Below are positions 24,001 to 35,519 of a stretch of DNA of 64,000 nt, in pieces; position 1 is the first letter of the stretch; each line of letters starts with the position of its first letter. A model generated the notes under the pieces. It ran no database searches, was not told the origin of the DNA, and was given only the letters and a program-made list of their open reading frames with translations. The translations under genes were made by a program, and so were the position numbers. This DNA is from Geosiphon pyriformis (taxonomy: Eukaryota > Glomeromycota > Glomeromycetes > Archaeosporales > Geosiphonaceae), in assembly GCA_016748015.1 (NCBI GenBank), contig JAAOMT010000175.1, forward strand, positions 229,395 to 293,394, given 5' to 3'.

Positions 24001-25673
24001 GAGTACTAACTTATAGATCAGACAGGAATTTAAAAACACCAAAAACATATTCAAGATTGACTTGTCACAATGTTTCTAAAGCTCATTTAAAATTCCAGAA
24101 AGACCAACAGCTTTGCCTTCAGGCAGATTAAAAACCACACTAAGCAATTCATCAAAAATAACTGAACGCATTACATCCAAAAAGGCACCATCAAAAACAT
24201 ACTCCAAAGGCTGATATTGTCATGACCAATTATCCAAGATATCAGATACCACCCTGCATTTCCTGGTCCAACTTTCCATAATTCCATCCACTTCAGACTT
24301 AATTAAACTGGGTTCCAATACTAATTCATCTTCTACAACCAGATAATCCAATACCACTTTGCGAAAAGAATGCTCCAAAATACTTCTGATGATGTGATCC
24401 TTGTCTAATTCAAAACTTTCTATCCTCTTATTAACAGCCACCTTGATACATGATTCTTTAGCACACCTAAATTCCAGCAACTTAGAAGAACAGTACAATT
24501 TTCTTACTTTAGCCAGAGCTAAACAAATTATGTCAAAATTGGAACCTGAAAAAAATAAAAATTTTACCACCAATGTACCAACAGTATCAAGCTTAACCCA
24601 CATATCCAACAATAATGCAAATTCCACACTAGAAACCAAAAGGGAAGCCTTAATTAGCTTAGATACCAATAACTCCAGCTTATAATATCTAGAAGACTCT
24701 TTGGTGAAAACTTCATCATAATTCTTAAACCATTTCTTTTTGAATGTTTTATTTGCTGAAAGAAACATTATCTTGTGAACAACATTCCACATAGTATCCA
24801 AATCTGAAAATACTACAGAGACAGCGAATTCACTTGAGAACATTGCAGCATTGGCTGACATAGCACCCTTAAAATTGTTTTATTTCTTTTCTCCAACATA
24901 TTTGAAATCAAATTTTCAATGATCTCTATTCATCTGCTTGCAAAAAGAGTATAAATGCATATTCAATAGTTCACCCAAACCTATGGACACAGAAACAGCC
25001 TAGTAATCTGTGTTGAAATGCTCATCAATCCCAAAAACGTTGTAATGTACTATCATGTTGGCCAGATTTGGAGAAACCAACACATAATTAATCATTTTCA
25101 TAATGCCTCTAAAGTTCACCCAAGTAGGCTTTTTCAACATTGTGCTCCCAGCCAAAGAATTAATCAGACCAAGATCAAGACATTTTTTGAAACTTGCACT
25201 TTTATGTGAATCATCTTCATTAAAATTACCACCAAAAATAACAAAAAAAGATTTATTCACAGTCTTTGCAATAAGAGAGTTGATTTTGCTAGCCTAAGAG
25301 AAGCAAACTGCTTGAGAAGCACCAGCATAAAGGCCCAAAACTGAAACTGAAAGTTTGTTCTTAAAAAGCAACTTAATTGACAGAAGCCGACCAGGCACTT
25401 CTAAAATCTTGCACATATGCTTTACCAAAAAAAGTTCATTATAACCACAACACCAACATCCAGATGACCAGATTCCAAACCAGAGGTAAACACTTGAACA
25501 CCATCAAATTTGTTGATGATCCAAGAGCAAATTTTTCCTTTTAACTTTGATTTCATAAAAATAGAAACTAAATTGTTCTCATCTTTGTGCCAATAAATAA
25601 CATTATTTTGCTTTGCAAAATTGTTTAATCCTCTAATATTGCATGTGGTAAACTTCCAAACTAGACTGGTTAT
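21020..25673 (-). pseudogene. LINE-2 ORF2: endonuclease, RT, RNase H, C-terminal tail
   Basis: The start codon is ATA (25671-25673) where LINE-1 and LINE-3 have ATG. Endonuclease: TKLKGKI, FGGNFNED (Asp to Asn), NTDY. One frame runs from 25260 to about 21352. The RT active site is intact: FVDD at 23359-23364. RNase H keeps YTDGS and FSDSQAAL, but the Glu box reads MKLQTIAL (Glu to Lys). HKVKDHSGVLGNECAD is intact. The Cys/His motif reads CLFCGN, then the final Cys is lost (AFFVY). The tail at 21020-21424 is in another frame. Confidence 0.88.
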
Positions 25674-27511
25674 TGAGAAAAAGATTTGAAAAATACACCA
25701 CCAGCTAAAACTAAACCATCAAATCTCGCTGTCAGACTTAGAACTAAAGCAGAAAGTTCTTCTAACATGTTTTCTAGTTTTTTCATCTTAGAAGAGGCAG
25801 AAAAGTCTAAATTCACAGCAGTCTCATCACCTGTAATCTCACCTGAACCCTTTCCCATCACTATATTACCCACTTGATTCTGTGATGGAAGAGTCACTGG
25901 TAGCTGACATCCAAAGCTAGGCTGAAAAACTGCTGGCACAAATAAGTCCAACCTCTTAGCCAACTTACTAATTTGTTCTATAAAGCTGATAAGACTGCTT
26001 TCCAAAACAGAAAAATTTTTTTCAATGTCAAATACAACAGAAAGAGTAGGCTTTATCTCCAAAGAGAAGCCAGGATTGACTAAACCATTTTTCACAGAGA
26101 GGGGAGAAAATGAAGATCCACCAGCTATTTTTGTCCATGAAATCCCACTGAAAGCAACAGGGCAAGCAATAGAAGCCAAATGCTTGGGATAGATAGCAGC
26201 CAATCTGCTTTTATCCATGTCTAAAAGTGACATATGAGATGGCCTGCCAGAATACAAACTTCCACTCACAGAACAGCCCAATGATATATGCCCTGTTTTT
26301 CCACATTTGGTGTACTTAGAAAAACTTAGACAAGCTCACTGCAAACTGGCCCCTCTCAATACAGGTGTTGTTCTCACAATGGCATCCAAAGACTCAGCTG
26401 AATTAAAACAAACAATGGCACACTTGGTCTAGGCATACATGACAGAATGCTGGTTGATCACACATGTCTTTCCACCCACAAAACCAATAAAATCCCAAAT
26501 GTCATGAGCATTTGTTCTCACAGAGAGAGTATAGAGCAGTGCCCTATAATTGTTTCTTGCATCTCATGATTCTTTGTTTATATCAGACTTAGCAACACAC
26601 ACTGCATCTTTCCCAATTGGAATAAACCATTTTACTGCAACCAAATTAGCATGATTTACCTGATCAAACTCAACTACTGCTTTCTGTCACAGCCTTACCA
26701 ATTGCATTTTAATCGACTTGATTGACCCAAATTCAAATAGTACAGCATGCACAGCCTCAACTGATGTTCCAACTGGAATTTTTTTCAACACCACAGCCTG
26801 ATCTGAATGCCCAGTAGATTTCTTGAGATCAGAATTAACCAAGATTTTTGCCTCTTCAGCCTTTTTAAAAGCCTGCACCAAACTTAATTCAGAAGTGAAT
26901 GTCACTTTGATGATTCCAGCAAATTTTGAGGGGGTAGAAGCCCCCCCAAAATCATTGATTCCTGAAAACAATTTCCTGACCACTGCACATTTTTTTTGAG
27001 AAGATTTTCTTGTTACCTTGTCCAGCCCAATATCCAAAGCAAAAAATTTACGAACAGAAACATTGATCAAATTCTTTAAAAGGGGAGAGAGAACCACAGG
27101 TTTGTTCAAAAAAATGTTATCATTATTATTGTCCAAGAAGTCAATTTTTCCTAGTGGTTTATCCAGTGCTCTTTTGGTCTGAATCTTTGAACTCTTAGAA
27201 GTTTGTTCCAAGTTTCCTCCAGTGAAAGCTCTATCATCTCCATAATTAAAGCTGGTTTTTTCAACCAAACATTCCTCTTCTATGTCTACACTATCTGACT
27301 TAGTGGTATTACCTGTCTCAGAACTCCAAAAACAACCATTTGGCACCTTAGCAGTAGTGAATTTCCAATTACCAATGTTATTTTCCAAAGCACCACCTTT
27401 CTTTTTCTTTCTAGGTTTAGTAGACTTAACACTAATATTAAAACCAAACTCCATGATAGACTTGTTTAAAATAGCAATACTAAGACCAATAGTGGTCTTG
27501 TAATCAAACAA
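25670..27511 (-). pseudogene. LINE-2 ORF1: RRM-like, zinc knuckle, coiled coil
   Basis: One frame from ATG 27511 to TAA 25670-25672, with stops clustered between 26281 and 26690 (for example TGA where other copies have the Trp of GLWQK). The zinc knuckle has lost its first Cys: YTKCGKTGHISLGC, a Tyr for Cys change by G-to-A. The RRM-like region (VVLKKIPVGTSVEAV, IKSIKMQL) and C-terminal heptads (FSVLESSLISFIEQISKL) are clear. The stop sits over the ORF2 start position. Confidence 0.85.
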
Positions 27512-27541
27512 AAATGGTTTGAATTTAATGTGTTGAATGGT

Positions 27542-27615
27542 AAAAAAACTTCTTTCAGAAAAAATTTTGGCTCTTTTTTGGAAATTTAAGATGAATGAGA
27601 GAGAAATTTTTTTTT
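27542..27615 (-). promoter_or_regulatory. LINE-2 5' leader, inverted repeat partly lost
   Basis: AACTTCTTTC (27548-27557) is present on the plus strand. The partner arm near 27595-27612 reads GAGAGAGAAATTTTTT and has lost the GAAG of the other copies. The middle part, with GGCTCTTTTTTGGAAATTT, is the same as in LINE-1. Confidence 0.5.
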
Positions 27616-29025
27616 TAATTTTTTTAAAATTAAGTAACTTAATAAATTAATTAGATAAAATTATGTGCAAAAACATAATTTGTTTTGTTTTTAGAATTAG
27701 TAAAAATTGACTGAAATTTAATATATTAAATAATATAATTAAAGTATTTTTATTTACAATTATAATAAGAATAAATATTATAATTAATACAAATAATACA
27801 AAACAAGTAAAAAAAACAAAAAAATAGAAGAAATTAAAGCTTTATTTTTTATAAAAGAAATATTAAAAACACTAAATAAAAAACTTTTTAATATTTTAAA
27901 AAAGTTGTTATTAGTTGTAATAAAGAGTTAAAAAAATTTTTTTTTAATTATTTGGTTTTTTTAATTATTTAAGTAATAATTAAAAAAAATAACTTGGTTA
28001 TTAATTTTTTATTAAATATTTTAAAACTTTTAAAACTAATAAAAACTAATTTATTGTTATTTTATATAAAAAAACATTTTTACAGAGTATTATTAAACAG
28101 TTTTAATAATTATAAATACTTTATTAATAAAAATATTAAATAATTCAGAAATAAAAATACAAAAAAAATTTTATAATTAGTTTTATATATATTTATTATA
28201 TTAAAATAATTTATTAAATAATTAAAAATTATTTTGTGTTATTATAATTACAAATTATAATAAAAATATTTTAATTATTTTGCAAATTAAAATTATTAAA
28301 ATTATATATATATATATATATATATATTATTATAATTTTTTTATTTAATTAATTTTTTAAAGTTTAATTATTGTTTAAAACAAGAAAATACTTATTAATG
28401 TTTTTATAAAACAAAATTTCTTATTAAAATACACAGCTTACAGATTGAATTTAATGTTAATAATAATTAAATTATAACTAATATTTAAGATTAAATTATA
28501 TAAAATCAAAAAATATAAACTTAGTAATTAAGTTTTAAACTTGTTAAAAACATTAATTATTTTTATTTTTTGGTTTTATTAATATTTCAATTTAGAAATA
28601 AAAAATTAATTATACTTTTAACAAATTAAAAACTATATCATGTTTTGTAAAAAATTTAACTGTTTGACTTAAAGTTTATAAACCACTTTGGTTTTTATGT
28701 TTTATATTTGCAAGCTTTTGTTTTTGTAACTGTTGTGTTTTTCAATATGCAAGTTTTTTTCTGCTTGTTAAAATTAAATAAATTCATAATTTACAAAATG
28801 GCATTTTAACAAAAAAAAACATAAAAGGGTATATGTACAACAATCACCCAATTTAAGAATATATTGATTGATATTGTATTTACAATTCAAAATAATGAAG
28901 TCTTTACTAATTACACATAAAATATAAATTAATTTTATAAAATTTTCATAATTGCTCAATTTTGCTTTACAATTTACATCTTGACATTCAACGGAAAATT
29001 TCATGCAGTATTATGATTGTAAAAA
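27616..29025. other. AT-rich intergenic DNA downstream of uS2m
   Basis: Extreme A/T richness to about 28600, then slightly more mixed sequence that includes the 3' flank of the ribosomal protein gene. A TA run lies at 28302-28328. A 76-codon minus-strand ORF at 28774-29004 has no recognisable similarity. No gene supported. Confidence 0.55.
28302..28328. repeat. (TA)n microsatellite
   Basis: About 13 uninterrupted TA units within AT-rich intergenic DNA. Confidence 0.9.
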
Positions 29026-30275
29026 TTATACTAATCGAGGCCTATTCAAAAAATGATTCCTTCGGTTCAAATCCAGCTCATTCTCCATCAGCCGCCGATG
29101 ATTAACACCATCCCGAGCAGCTACGCTCAGTACCCCCGCGACCAACTCGACACTACGAACCGCATCATCATTTGCCGGAATTGGGTAAGTAACACGTCTT
29201 GGATCAAAATCTGTGTCCACAATTCCAATTGTGGGAATGTTAGCAGACTGCGCTTCAGCCATCGCGATCGCATTTTCCAGAGGGTTCAACAAAACGATCA
29301 GGTCTGGTTTGGAAGGCATAGCTGATGATAGGCCTCTGGTAGTGCTGAGCTGATTTTCTTGTCTATTGTTGTAAGCTGGATCCCGGCTTAAAACTTGTAA
29401 AGAATTAGTAATTAGGCCAGGAAGCCAACGTTTGGAAACTTGATACGCTTCTGCACGCTTTGCTGCTTCAATTGTTAATTTCCCAAATGGCCCCGGCCGT
29501 GTTCCAACAAACACAATGATTCCACCACGTAATGCAATGTCACGAGTGACTTTACATGCACGACGAAGATAAACTAGTGTTTGCTCTAGATTTATGATGC
29601 TAATTCCCGCACGCGTGCCATATATAAATGGGGCGGTCGCTGGATTCCAGAGGGAAGTACTGTGTCCTAAGTGACACCCAGCGGCGAGAAGCAATGAAAT
29701 GCTGGTGTCGTATTGTGATAAGGGGTTGTCTTGGATCTTGATGGAAGGCGGAACATAGAGGTCTGAACCGGTTTCCTTTGTGAGACTGGGAACTTTTGAA
29801 GGGTTTTTAAGCAGAATGTTGAAATAGAAAGAATTATTAGCTTTAAAACTTTTGAAAGGAAAATAGCACAAACGTTCACAAAGCGACAGGTTACTTTCTT
29901 CTTTTAAAGTCTCTTCTGGTTTTCGAGGGGTCCAGGTCATAGCTTCCATGAACCGGTATTTAATTATATCCCGGAGACTATCATCTAACAGAGAGCTTGA
30001 CGAAGAAAATGTTCGCCAAAACCGAGGAAAAACTAGTAATGATATCAAATTTTGGCAAGTTAGTCAAGGCATTCAAAAAAAAGAATTCCAAAATTTGCTT
30101 AAGCAATCAAAAGGTTTAATTAGAAATAACCTTTTTCTTTGGGACATGAGGAAAGAATCTGCGAAAAAATACGTTGCGTTGTTAACATAGGTTAAAGTAG
30201 AAAATTCAAAAATTTTATATTTAAACATGATTATGACGAGCTTTTTATGATTCCTTATAACTCACGTGAAGCCAT
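29026..30275 (-). CDS. MRP4: Mitochondrial small-subunit ribosomal protein uS2m (MRP4/MRPS2)
   Basis: The only host gene in the window. The product is a component of the mitochondrial 30S-like ribosomal subunit. Exon 2 (29026-30032) encodes the uS2 fold at about residues 113-313. The family signatures HLGHSTSLWNPA and FIYGTRAGI lie near residues 125-148, and PDLIVLLNPLENAIAMAEA followed by IPTIGIVDTDFDP near 247-281. I propose a 10-nt coding exon 1 at 30266-30275 (ATG GCT TCA C), spliced over a 233-nt intron. This gives about 338 residues starting MASLFPRFWRTFSSSSS, a good mitochondrial presequence (Arg, Ser, no acid). Without splicing the frame has no ATG near its 5' end, only TTG at 30046-30048 after a TGA. 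GC content is clearly higher than the surroundings. The stop is TAA 29026-29028. The family call is firm; exon 1 is a prediction. Confidence 0.93.
30033..30265 (-). other. MRP4: Predicted spliceosomal intron of uS2m
   Basis: Sense strand: 5' splice site GTGAGT (30265-30260), branch-site consensus CTAAC (30063-30059) and 3' site TACTAG (ending 30033). The branch A is about 27 nt from the acceptor, normal for fungi. Splicing joins exon 1 and exon 2 in frame. Confidence 0.7.
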
Positions 30276-31124
30276 CTAAATAACAGGTCAAAAACTTGAA
30301 AGCCATTATTGAAAGTGTTTTTATTATGAGTAAAAGAATTTTCTTCTTTATGTGAACAATTTTTAATTTGTTTTTTCTCTATTGTATTTATTATAATTGC
30401 TTAATCTTTAATATTGTTTTATTTATAATTATTATAATTAAAAAATAATTTAGATTTAATTAATAAAATAATTAATTTACATATTAAAAATAAAATTAAC
30501 AAAGATATACGTATTAATATATTAAATAATAAAATAATAATAGTATTCTAAATTTAAATTATGCAAATTGTATTTTTTTTATAAAATGATAGTTGGTTCA
30601 ATTGTTTTTTTTTTAAATTAAAATAGGTTACAATTATTTTAATATGTTTTATTGTATATACAATCTGTTGTAAAACTATATATAAAAAAATTACAAAGAA
30701 TTATGTAAGCATATCTTTTTTAAATTAGCTAATTTAGTTTTAGTATTTTTAATGTGATTTTTTTGATTTTCATTATTTAAAAAAAATCTGGCAAAATGGT
30801 AAATTTTATTTCGAAACACAATAAAAAACAATTTTACAATAAAAACAATACATGTTTGGCAAATAAAATCCAAAAGTTAACAAAGATTTTAATAATAAAT
30901 AAAACAAAACTTTATTTATGAATAAAATAAGATTTCAGGTTTTAAGTAACAAAAAAATGGTCTAATTATCTAATTAAAATAATAAGATTAAATTTTTTAA
31001 GTTAACAAAGAAAAAATTTAAGTTAATTTTTTAAATAATTACAATATTTATTAAAATTATTATAAAATAAAAATTATTTATTAAATACAAATAATTTTTA
31101 ATAAAAAAAATATTTTTTTATTAT
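30276..31124. other. AT-rich region upstream of uS2m
   Basis: Contains the presumed uS2m promoter in its first 100-200 bases, but no distinct element was recognised. The remainder is A/T-rich with only small random ORFs. Confidence 0.5.
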
Positions 31125-31657
31125 GTTTAATAAGTAAGACCCAATTATTATCTAATACAATATAATAAAAAAATATTCTAAATTAGATATAATTTATATA
31201 TTTATTATATATAACTAGTTATTTAGACTAATTAAAACTATATTATGTATTTATTTTAACAAAAATAGCATTACTTAGAACAAAAAAAAACAAACAATAT
31301 TTCTTAAATTAAAACATATGTAATAATTTTTAATATATTAAGCATATAAATAATATTATCAAATAAAACAACTTTTTTTAATAATAATAAATTTTTTAAT
31401 TAAAACAAAAACTATGCTTATTAAACAATTAATTAGCAAAAACAATTTCAAAAATTTAACTACTTTAAAATATGTAAATCATTTTTATTCTTAAAATAAA
31501 ATAATTATTTTTAATTCAAATAATATTGTTTATAAATATATTATCCAAAAAATTAGATTAATTTAAATTTAAATTTAAATTTTATTAGTTTTAATAATAA
31601 AATATATTATTTTTGGTTAATTAATAATATATTAGAAATAGAATAGAATATTAGAAT
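31125..31657 (-). mobile_element. AT-saturated LINE remnant (ORF2 tail and 3' UTR)
   Basis: 31125-31400 aligns base for base with the 3' end of LINE-1 and LINE-2 (12694-12960 and 20910 onward): AATAAGTAAGACCC corresponds to AATAAGTGAAGTCC, and AACTAGTTATTTAGAC to AACTAGCCACTTGGAC. Nearly all differences are C-to-T or G-to-A. It directly abuts the 5' end of LINE-3. Confidence 0.7.
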
Positions 31658-31728
31658 AAAACTTCTTTCTCTCTTACATTCCAAATTTCTAAAAGAGAGC
31701 TTTTTTTTGTTAAGAGAAGTTTTTTTTA
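31658..31728 (+). promoter_or_regulatory. LINE-3 5' leader with inverted repeat
   Basis: AAAACTTCTTTCTCTC at 31658-31673 and GAGAAGTTTTTTTT at about 31714-31727 can pair. The same structure stands at the 5' end of LINE-1 and LINE-4. Confidence 0.6.
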
Positions 31729-31776
31729 CTGCCTTTACCTTTTATTACTATTCAGTTAGACACTTTACAACTTTTT

Positions 31777-33600
31777 CTGTTTGAATACAAGACTGCTGTC
31801 AGCAGTAGCATATTTGTTATAAAGGATATCAAGAAAAAGTTACTGTCTGGTTCAGCTGTGGTTGACTCTTCTTCTAGGAAGAAACACAAGGGTGGTTTAT
31901 TGGTCAAATCTATCAAGGTAGTTAATGTTTCTACTAGTGGTGCCTCTGGTAGTGCAGCTAAAAGTGCAAGTAGAGATACTACTGAGTTTAAGAGTGTTGA
32001 TATGGAAGAGGAGTATTTGGTGGAAGAAACCAGCTTTTAGCAAGAAAGTGAGGGAGAGTCTGGTGGTGATGATACTGAAATAATGCCTAAAGGTCCCAAA
32101 AAAGTTGTTACTAAGTGTATTCTTGGAAAACCTTTTGGCACTATTAACTTTGACATGGAAAATAATGATGACGATGATATTTTGGATGGATCAATCCCTT
32201 TCTCTCCTTCTCTTCCTCTCAAACATATGGTGCAAGTCTCAGTCAGGAAATTTTTTGCTCTGGATATTGATCTTGGAATAGTGGCTGGCAAGTCATCTCA
32301 GAAAAAATTAGCTTATGTCAGAAAAATTTTCTTTGGTGTGAATGGTTTTGGGGGGGCCTTTACCTCCTCAAAATTTGGTGAAATCATTTGTGCTTCTTTT
32401 ACTTTTGAAAAGGCAATGATGGCTGCAGCAAAGTTGGCAAATAATTGTGGTATTATGATAAACACTAATCTCAAGTGTCCTATCAACAACTGTACAAATC
32501 GGGCAATTGTGCTAAAAAAAATTCCAGTAGGAACATCTGTTGAGGCTGTGTGAACTGCTGTGTCTGAATTTGGAAAGATTAAGGTGATTAAAATACAATT
32601 GGTAGGTTTGTAGCAGAAAGTGATCATTAAGTTAGATGATCAGAATCAAGCTGATTTTTTGGTTTCTAAGTGGTCTATTCTTATTGGGAAAAATGCAGTG
32701 CATATGGCTAGGGCTGATGTTGACAAACAAACATGGGATGCCAGAAATGTTTAGAGGGCTTTGTTTTATACTCTCCCTGTAGGGATGACTGCTCATAACC
32801 TATGGGACTTCATTGGTTCTATGGGTGAAAAAACTTGTGTCATCAATTGCAATCCTGTCAATTATACTCATGCTCATTGTATCATAATGTGTTTCGAATC
32901 TGAGTTGGATTTGGTTAATGCAATTGCTACAACACCTATTATAAAGGGAGTTGGTCTCCGCTGGTTTTGTCTTTTGTTGGCTTTGTGTTCAGTATGTAAG
33001 ATTTCTAGTCATATATCTCTCGCTTGTAAATTGGTTAAAGCTGGGTCAATTCCCAGAGACAGAAAAACCCCTCTTTTGGCCCAAGACCAGTTCAGATTGG
33101 CACCTATCTCTCATCCTCTGGTCTTCAATAGAAAAACTTGGGCATCAGTGATTAATGCTCTTTCTACAGGTTTTCTTTGTGGTACTCTCTCCTTTCTTGG
33201 TTCTATTGATGATGGTAAACCTCTTCCTTCTGGTGTAAATGATTTGGAAATATGATTGATTAATATTGAAAGCAGTCTCACCAGCCTCGTAGAACAAATT
33301 GGTGAGTTGGCTAAGAGGTTGAACTTTTTTGTGCTGGCAGTTTCCCAGCATAGCCTTGGATATCAGCTGCTGGTAACCCCTCCTTCACAGAATCTAGAGA
33401 GTGATATAGTGATGGAAGTGGGCTTGAATAAGACCACTAGTGGTAAGGCTGCTACAGTTTTGAATTTGTCTGTGTCTCCCCACATGATCAAGTTAGAAAA
33501 TATGCTGAAGGGTCTTTCTGCTTCTGTTCTGAGCCTGTCTGCCCAATTTGATGGTCTGGTTTTGGCTGGTGGTGTGTTTCCTCAATCTCCTTCTCAATGA
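31777..33600 (+). pseudogene. LINE-3 ORF1: RRM-like, zinc knuckle, coiled coil
   Basis: A single frame throughout, with about six stops (for example TAG 32038-32040 and TGA 32551-32553). The position of the ATG used by LINE-1 and LINE-2 is CTG here (31777-31779). The RRM-like region contains AIVLKKIPVGTSVEAV and IKVIKIQLVGL. The zinc knuckle is altered (CSVCKISSHISLAC). C-terminal heptads include INIESSLTSLVEQIGELAKRL. The stop TGA 33598-33600 overlaps the ORF2 ATG at 33597. Confidence 0.85.
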
Positions 33601-35519
33601 ATGTTTTAGTTTGGAAAGTTGCAACTTGCAACATTAGAGGTATGAACAATCCTGCAAAGCAGGATAATATTATATGTTGGCATAAGGACATAGGTAACTT
33701 AATTTCTATTTTTACGGAATCAAAACTAAAGAAGAAGATTTACTTGTGGATTGCTAATAGATTTGATGGTGTTTGGGTCTTCACTTCTGGTTTAAAATCT
33801 GGTCATTTGGATGCTGGTGTTGTTGTTATATTGGATTCTTCTTTAGCAAAGCACATGAGCAGAGTTTTTAAGGTGCCTGGTCAGCTTTTCTCCATTAAAC
33901 TGCTTTTCAGGGATAAAATTTCGGTGTCAATTTTGGGACTTTATGCTGGTGCTTTCTTAGTGGTTTGGTTCTCTTAGGCTGGTAAAATCAACTCTTTTAT
34001 TGTGAAGGCAGTGAATGAATCATCTTTCATCATCCTCAGTCGTAATTTCAATGAAGATGACTCTCATAAGTGTGCAAGTTTCAGAAAGTGTGCTGATTTG
34101 GGGCTTGTTGATTTTTTGGCTGGTAGTCTGGCCATCAAAGAACCTACTTGGACGAACTTTAAGGGATTCATGAAGACAATTGACTTCATATTTGTCTCCT
34201 CAAATCTGGTTAATGCAATAGTGCACCAAGAGGTTTTGGAGGTCAGTAAGTATTTTAACACAGATCACAAGGCAGTTTTTATGTCTGTGGGTTTGAGTGG
34301 TCTTTTAAACACATAGTTGAACTCTCTTTGCAAACAGGTGAATAAAGATTAGTGGAAGTTTAATTTCAAGAATGCTGGTGAAGATAAGTGGAATAATTTC
34401 AAGAATGCTATGATGGCCAATGCAGCAATGTTCTTAAATGAGTTTGTTGCAGCTTCAAGGTTTTCAGACTTGGACACAATGTGAGATGTTATTCAAAAAG
34501 TTATGGTGTTTTTGGCTAATGAAATATTGAAAAAGAAATGGTTTAGGAACAATGATCACATCTTTACCAAGGAGTCTTCGAGGTTTCACAGATTGGAACT
34601 TTTAGTTTCAAAGATTGTTAGGACTTTTCGTGGAAGTGGTGTTGATATTTTTGTTTCTCTTATGAAGCATTGGTGTTCTTTGGATGGTGTTAGCACTTTG
34701 ATTGTTCAGGATTTGGTGGACTCTGGTGCATCTTTTAATTGTGTTTGTTCTGCTCTCTCTGAAGCTAAAAAATCTTATCATGCTTTGAAGCTGGCAGAAT
34801 CTCTAAGAGCTAAAGAGACGGACATTAAATCTGCTATTGACAAAAGGATAGAAAGCTTTGAGACAGATAAAGGCCATACTATCAAGAGTGTATTGGAGCA
34901 CCCTTTTCACAAGGTGGTGCTTAATCATTTGGTTATTGATGATGAGCTGGTTTTGGAGCCTAGTTTGGTTAAGTCTAAGATTGATTTGATTATGAAAAGC
35001 TGGACCCAGAAGTGTCAGACAGTTCCTGGTGTTCCTAAGGATTGGTGTTGTCAGTATCAGTTTTTGGAATACATTTTTGATGAAGCTTTTTCTGGTGTAA
35101 TGTGTTCAATTGATTTTGAGGAATTTTTTGGAGTGGTTTCTAATCTGCTTGATGGCAAGACTGCTGGTCTCTTGGGTATCTCGAATGAACTTTGGAAGCA
35201 TTGTGATAAATCTATTCTGAACATGCTTTTGGTGCCTCTGAACTGTTGTTTGTCTAATGAATCTGTTTCCACTCCTTGGAAAGAAGCCTGGGTCTCAATA
35301 ATTCCCAAATCATATAAGTGAGAAGGTGTTTTAACAAATACTTATCCTATTGCATTGATTGAAATGGCTCACAAAATTCTCTTTAATAGAATTTCCTCAG
35401 CTTGCAGCACTTTTGATGTTCTTTGTGATGACAATTTTTTGGTTTTAAAGAGTACAACAACTCAGTCTCTTATTTTTGCAATTGGATCGGTCATTGAGAA
35501 TGCTTTAGAAAAAGACCGG
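33597..35519 (+). pseudogene. LINE-3 ORF2, N-terminal half: endonuclease and start of RT
   Basis: The ATG at 33597 lies in the ATGA overlap with ORF1. Endonuclease at 33597-34316: CNIRGMN, FTESKL, SRNFNED (family GDFN, Asp to Asn), TIDFIFVSSNL, NTDHKA. A linker and early RT follow (DEAFSGVMCSIDFEEFFGVV, GKTAGLLGISNELWKH, TQSLIFAIG). Stops occur at 33976, 34314, 34481, 35319 and elsewhere, but the frame is continuous to the A3 insertion after KDR. The C-terminal half is at 52827-55569. Confidence 0.88.
35516..35519. repeat. Target site duplication CCGG, left, of A3
   Basis: CCGG here and at 52823-52826 flanks the TG...CA ends of A3. Confidence 0.85.

Larger units (their letters stand above)
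20878..27615 (-). mobile_element. LINE-2: near full-length I-like non-LTR retrotransposon
   Basis: Minus-strand sister of LINE-1 with the same parts: leader (27542-27615), ORF1, ORF2, a 3' UTR and a clean (ATT)n/(TTA)n tail at 20878-20909. It is the only element in the window whose RT aspartates are unchanged. Decay is again mostly by transitions, with two frame changes in ORF2. Confidence 0.9.
31658..35519 (+). mobile_element. LINE-3, 5' part (interrupted by element A3)
   Basis: Plus-strand I-like LINE: leader, ORF1, and ORF2 up to the RT. It breaks at 35519 inside ORF2 and resumes at 52827; 35516-35519 and 52823-52826 are both CCGG, the target duplication of A3. Removing A3 plus one CCGG (17307 bp, divisible by three) restores the ORF2 frame. 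Confidence 0.93.

Noticed and set aside
28774-29004. 76-codon minus-strand ORF just after uS2m
   Set aside because: A/T-rich, no recognisable motif, directly in the 3' flank; more likely chance.
30046-30048. TTG as the uS2m start codon
   Set aside because: Nuclear genes rarely start at TTG, and a splice model with ATG, GTGAGT, CTAAC and TAG gives a better N-terminus.
29948-30190. 80-codon plus-strand ORF over the 5' end of uS2m
   Set aside because: Opposite strand of the intron and presequence of uS2m; no independent support.
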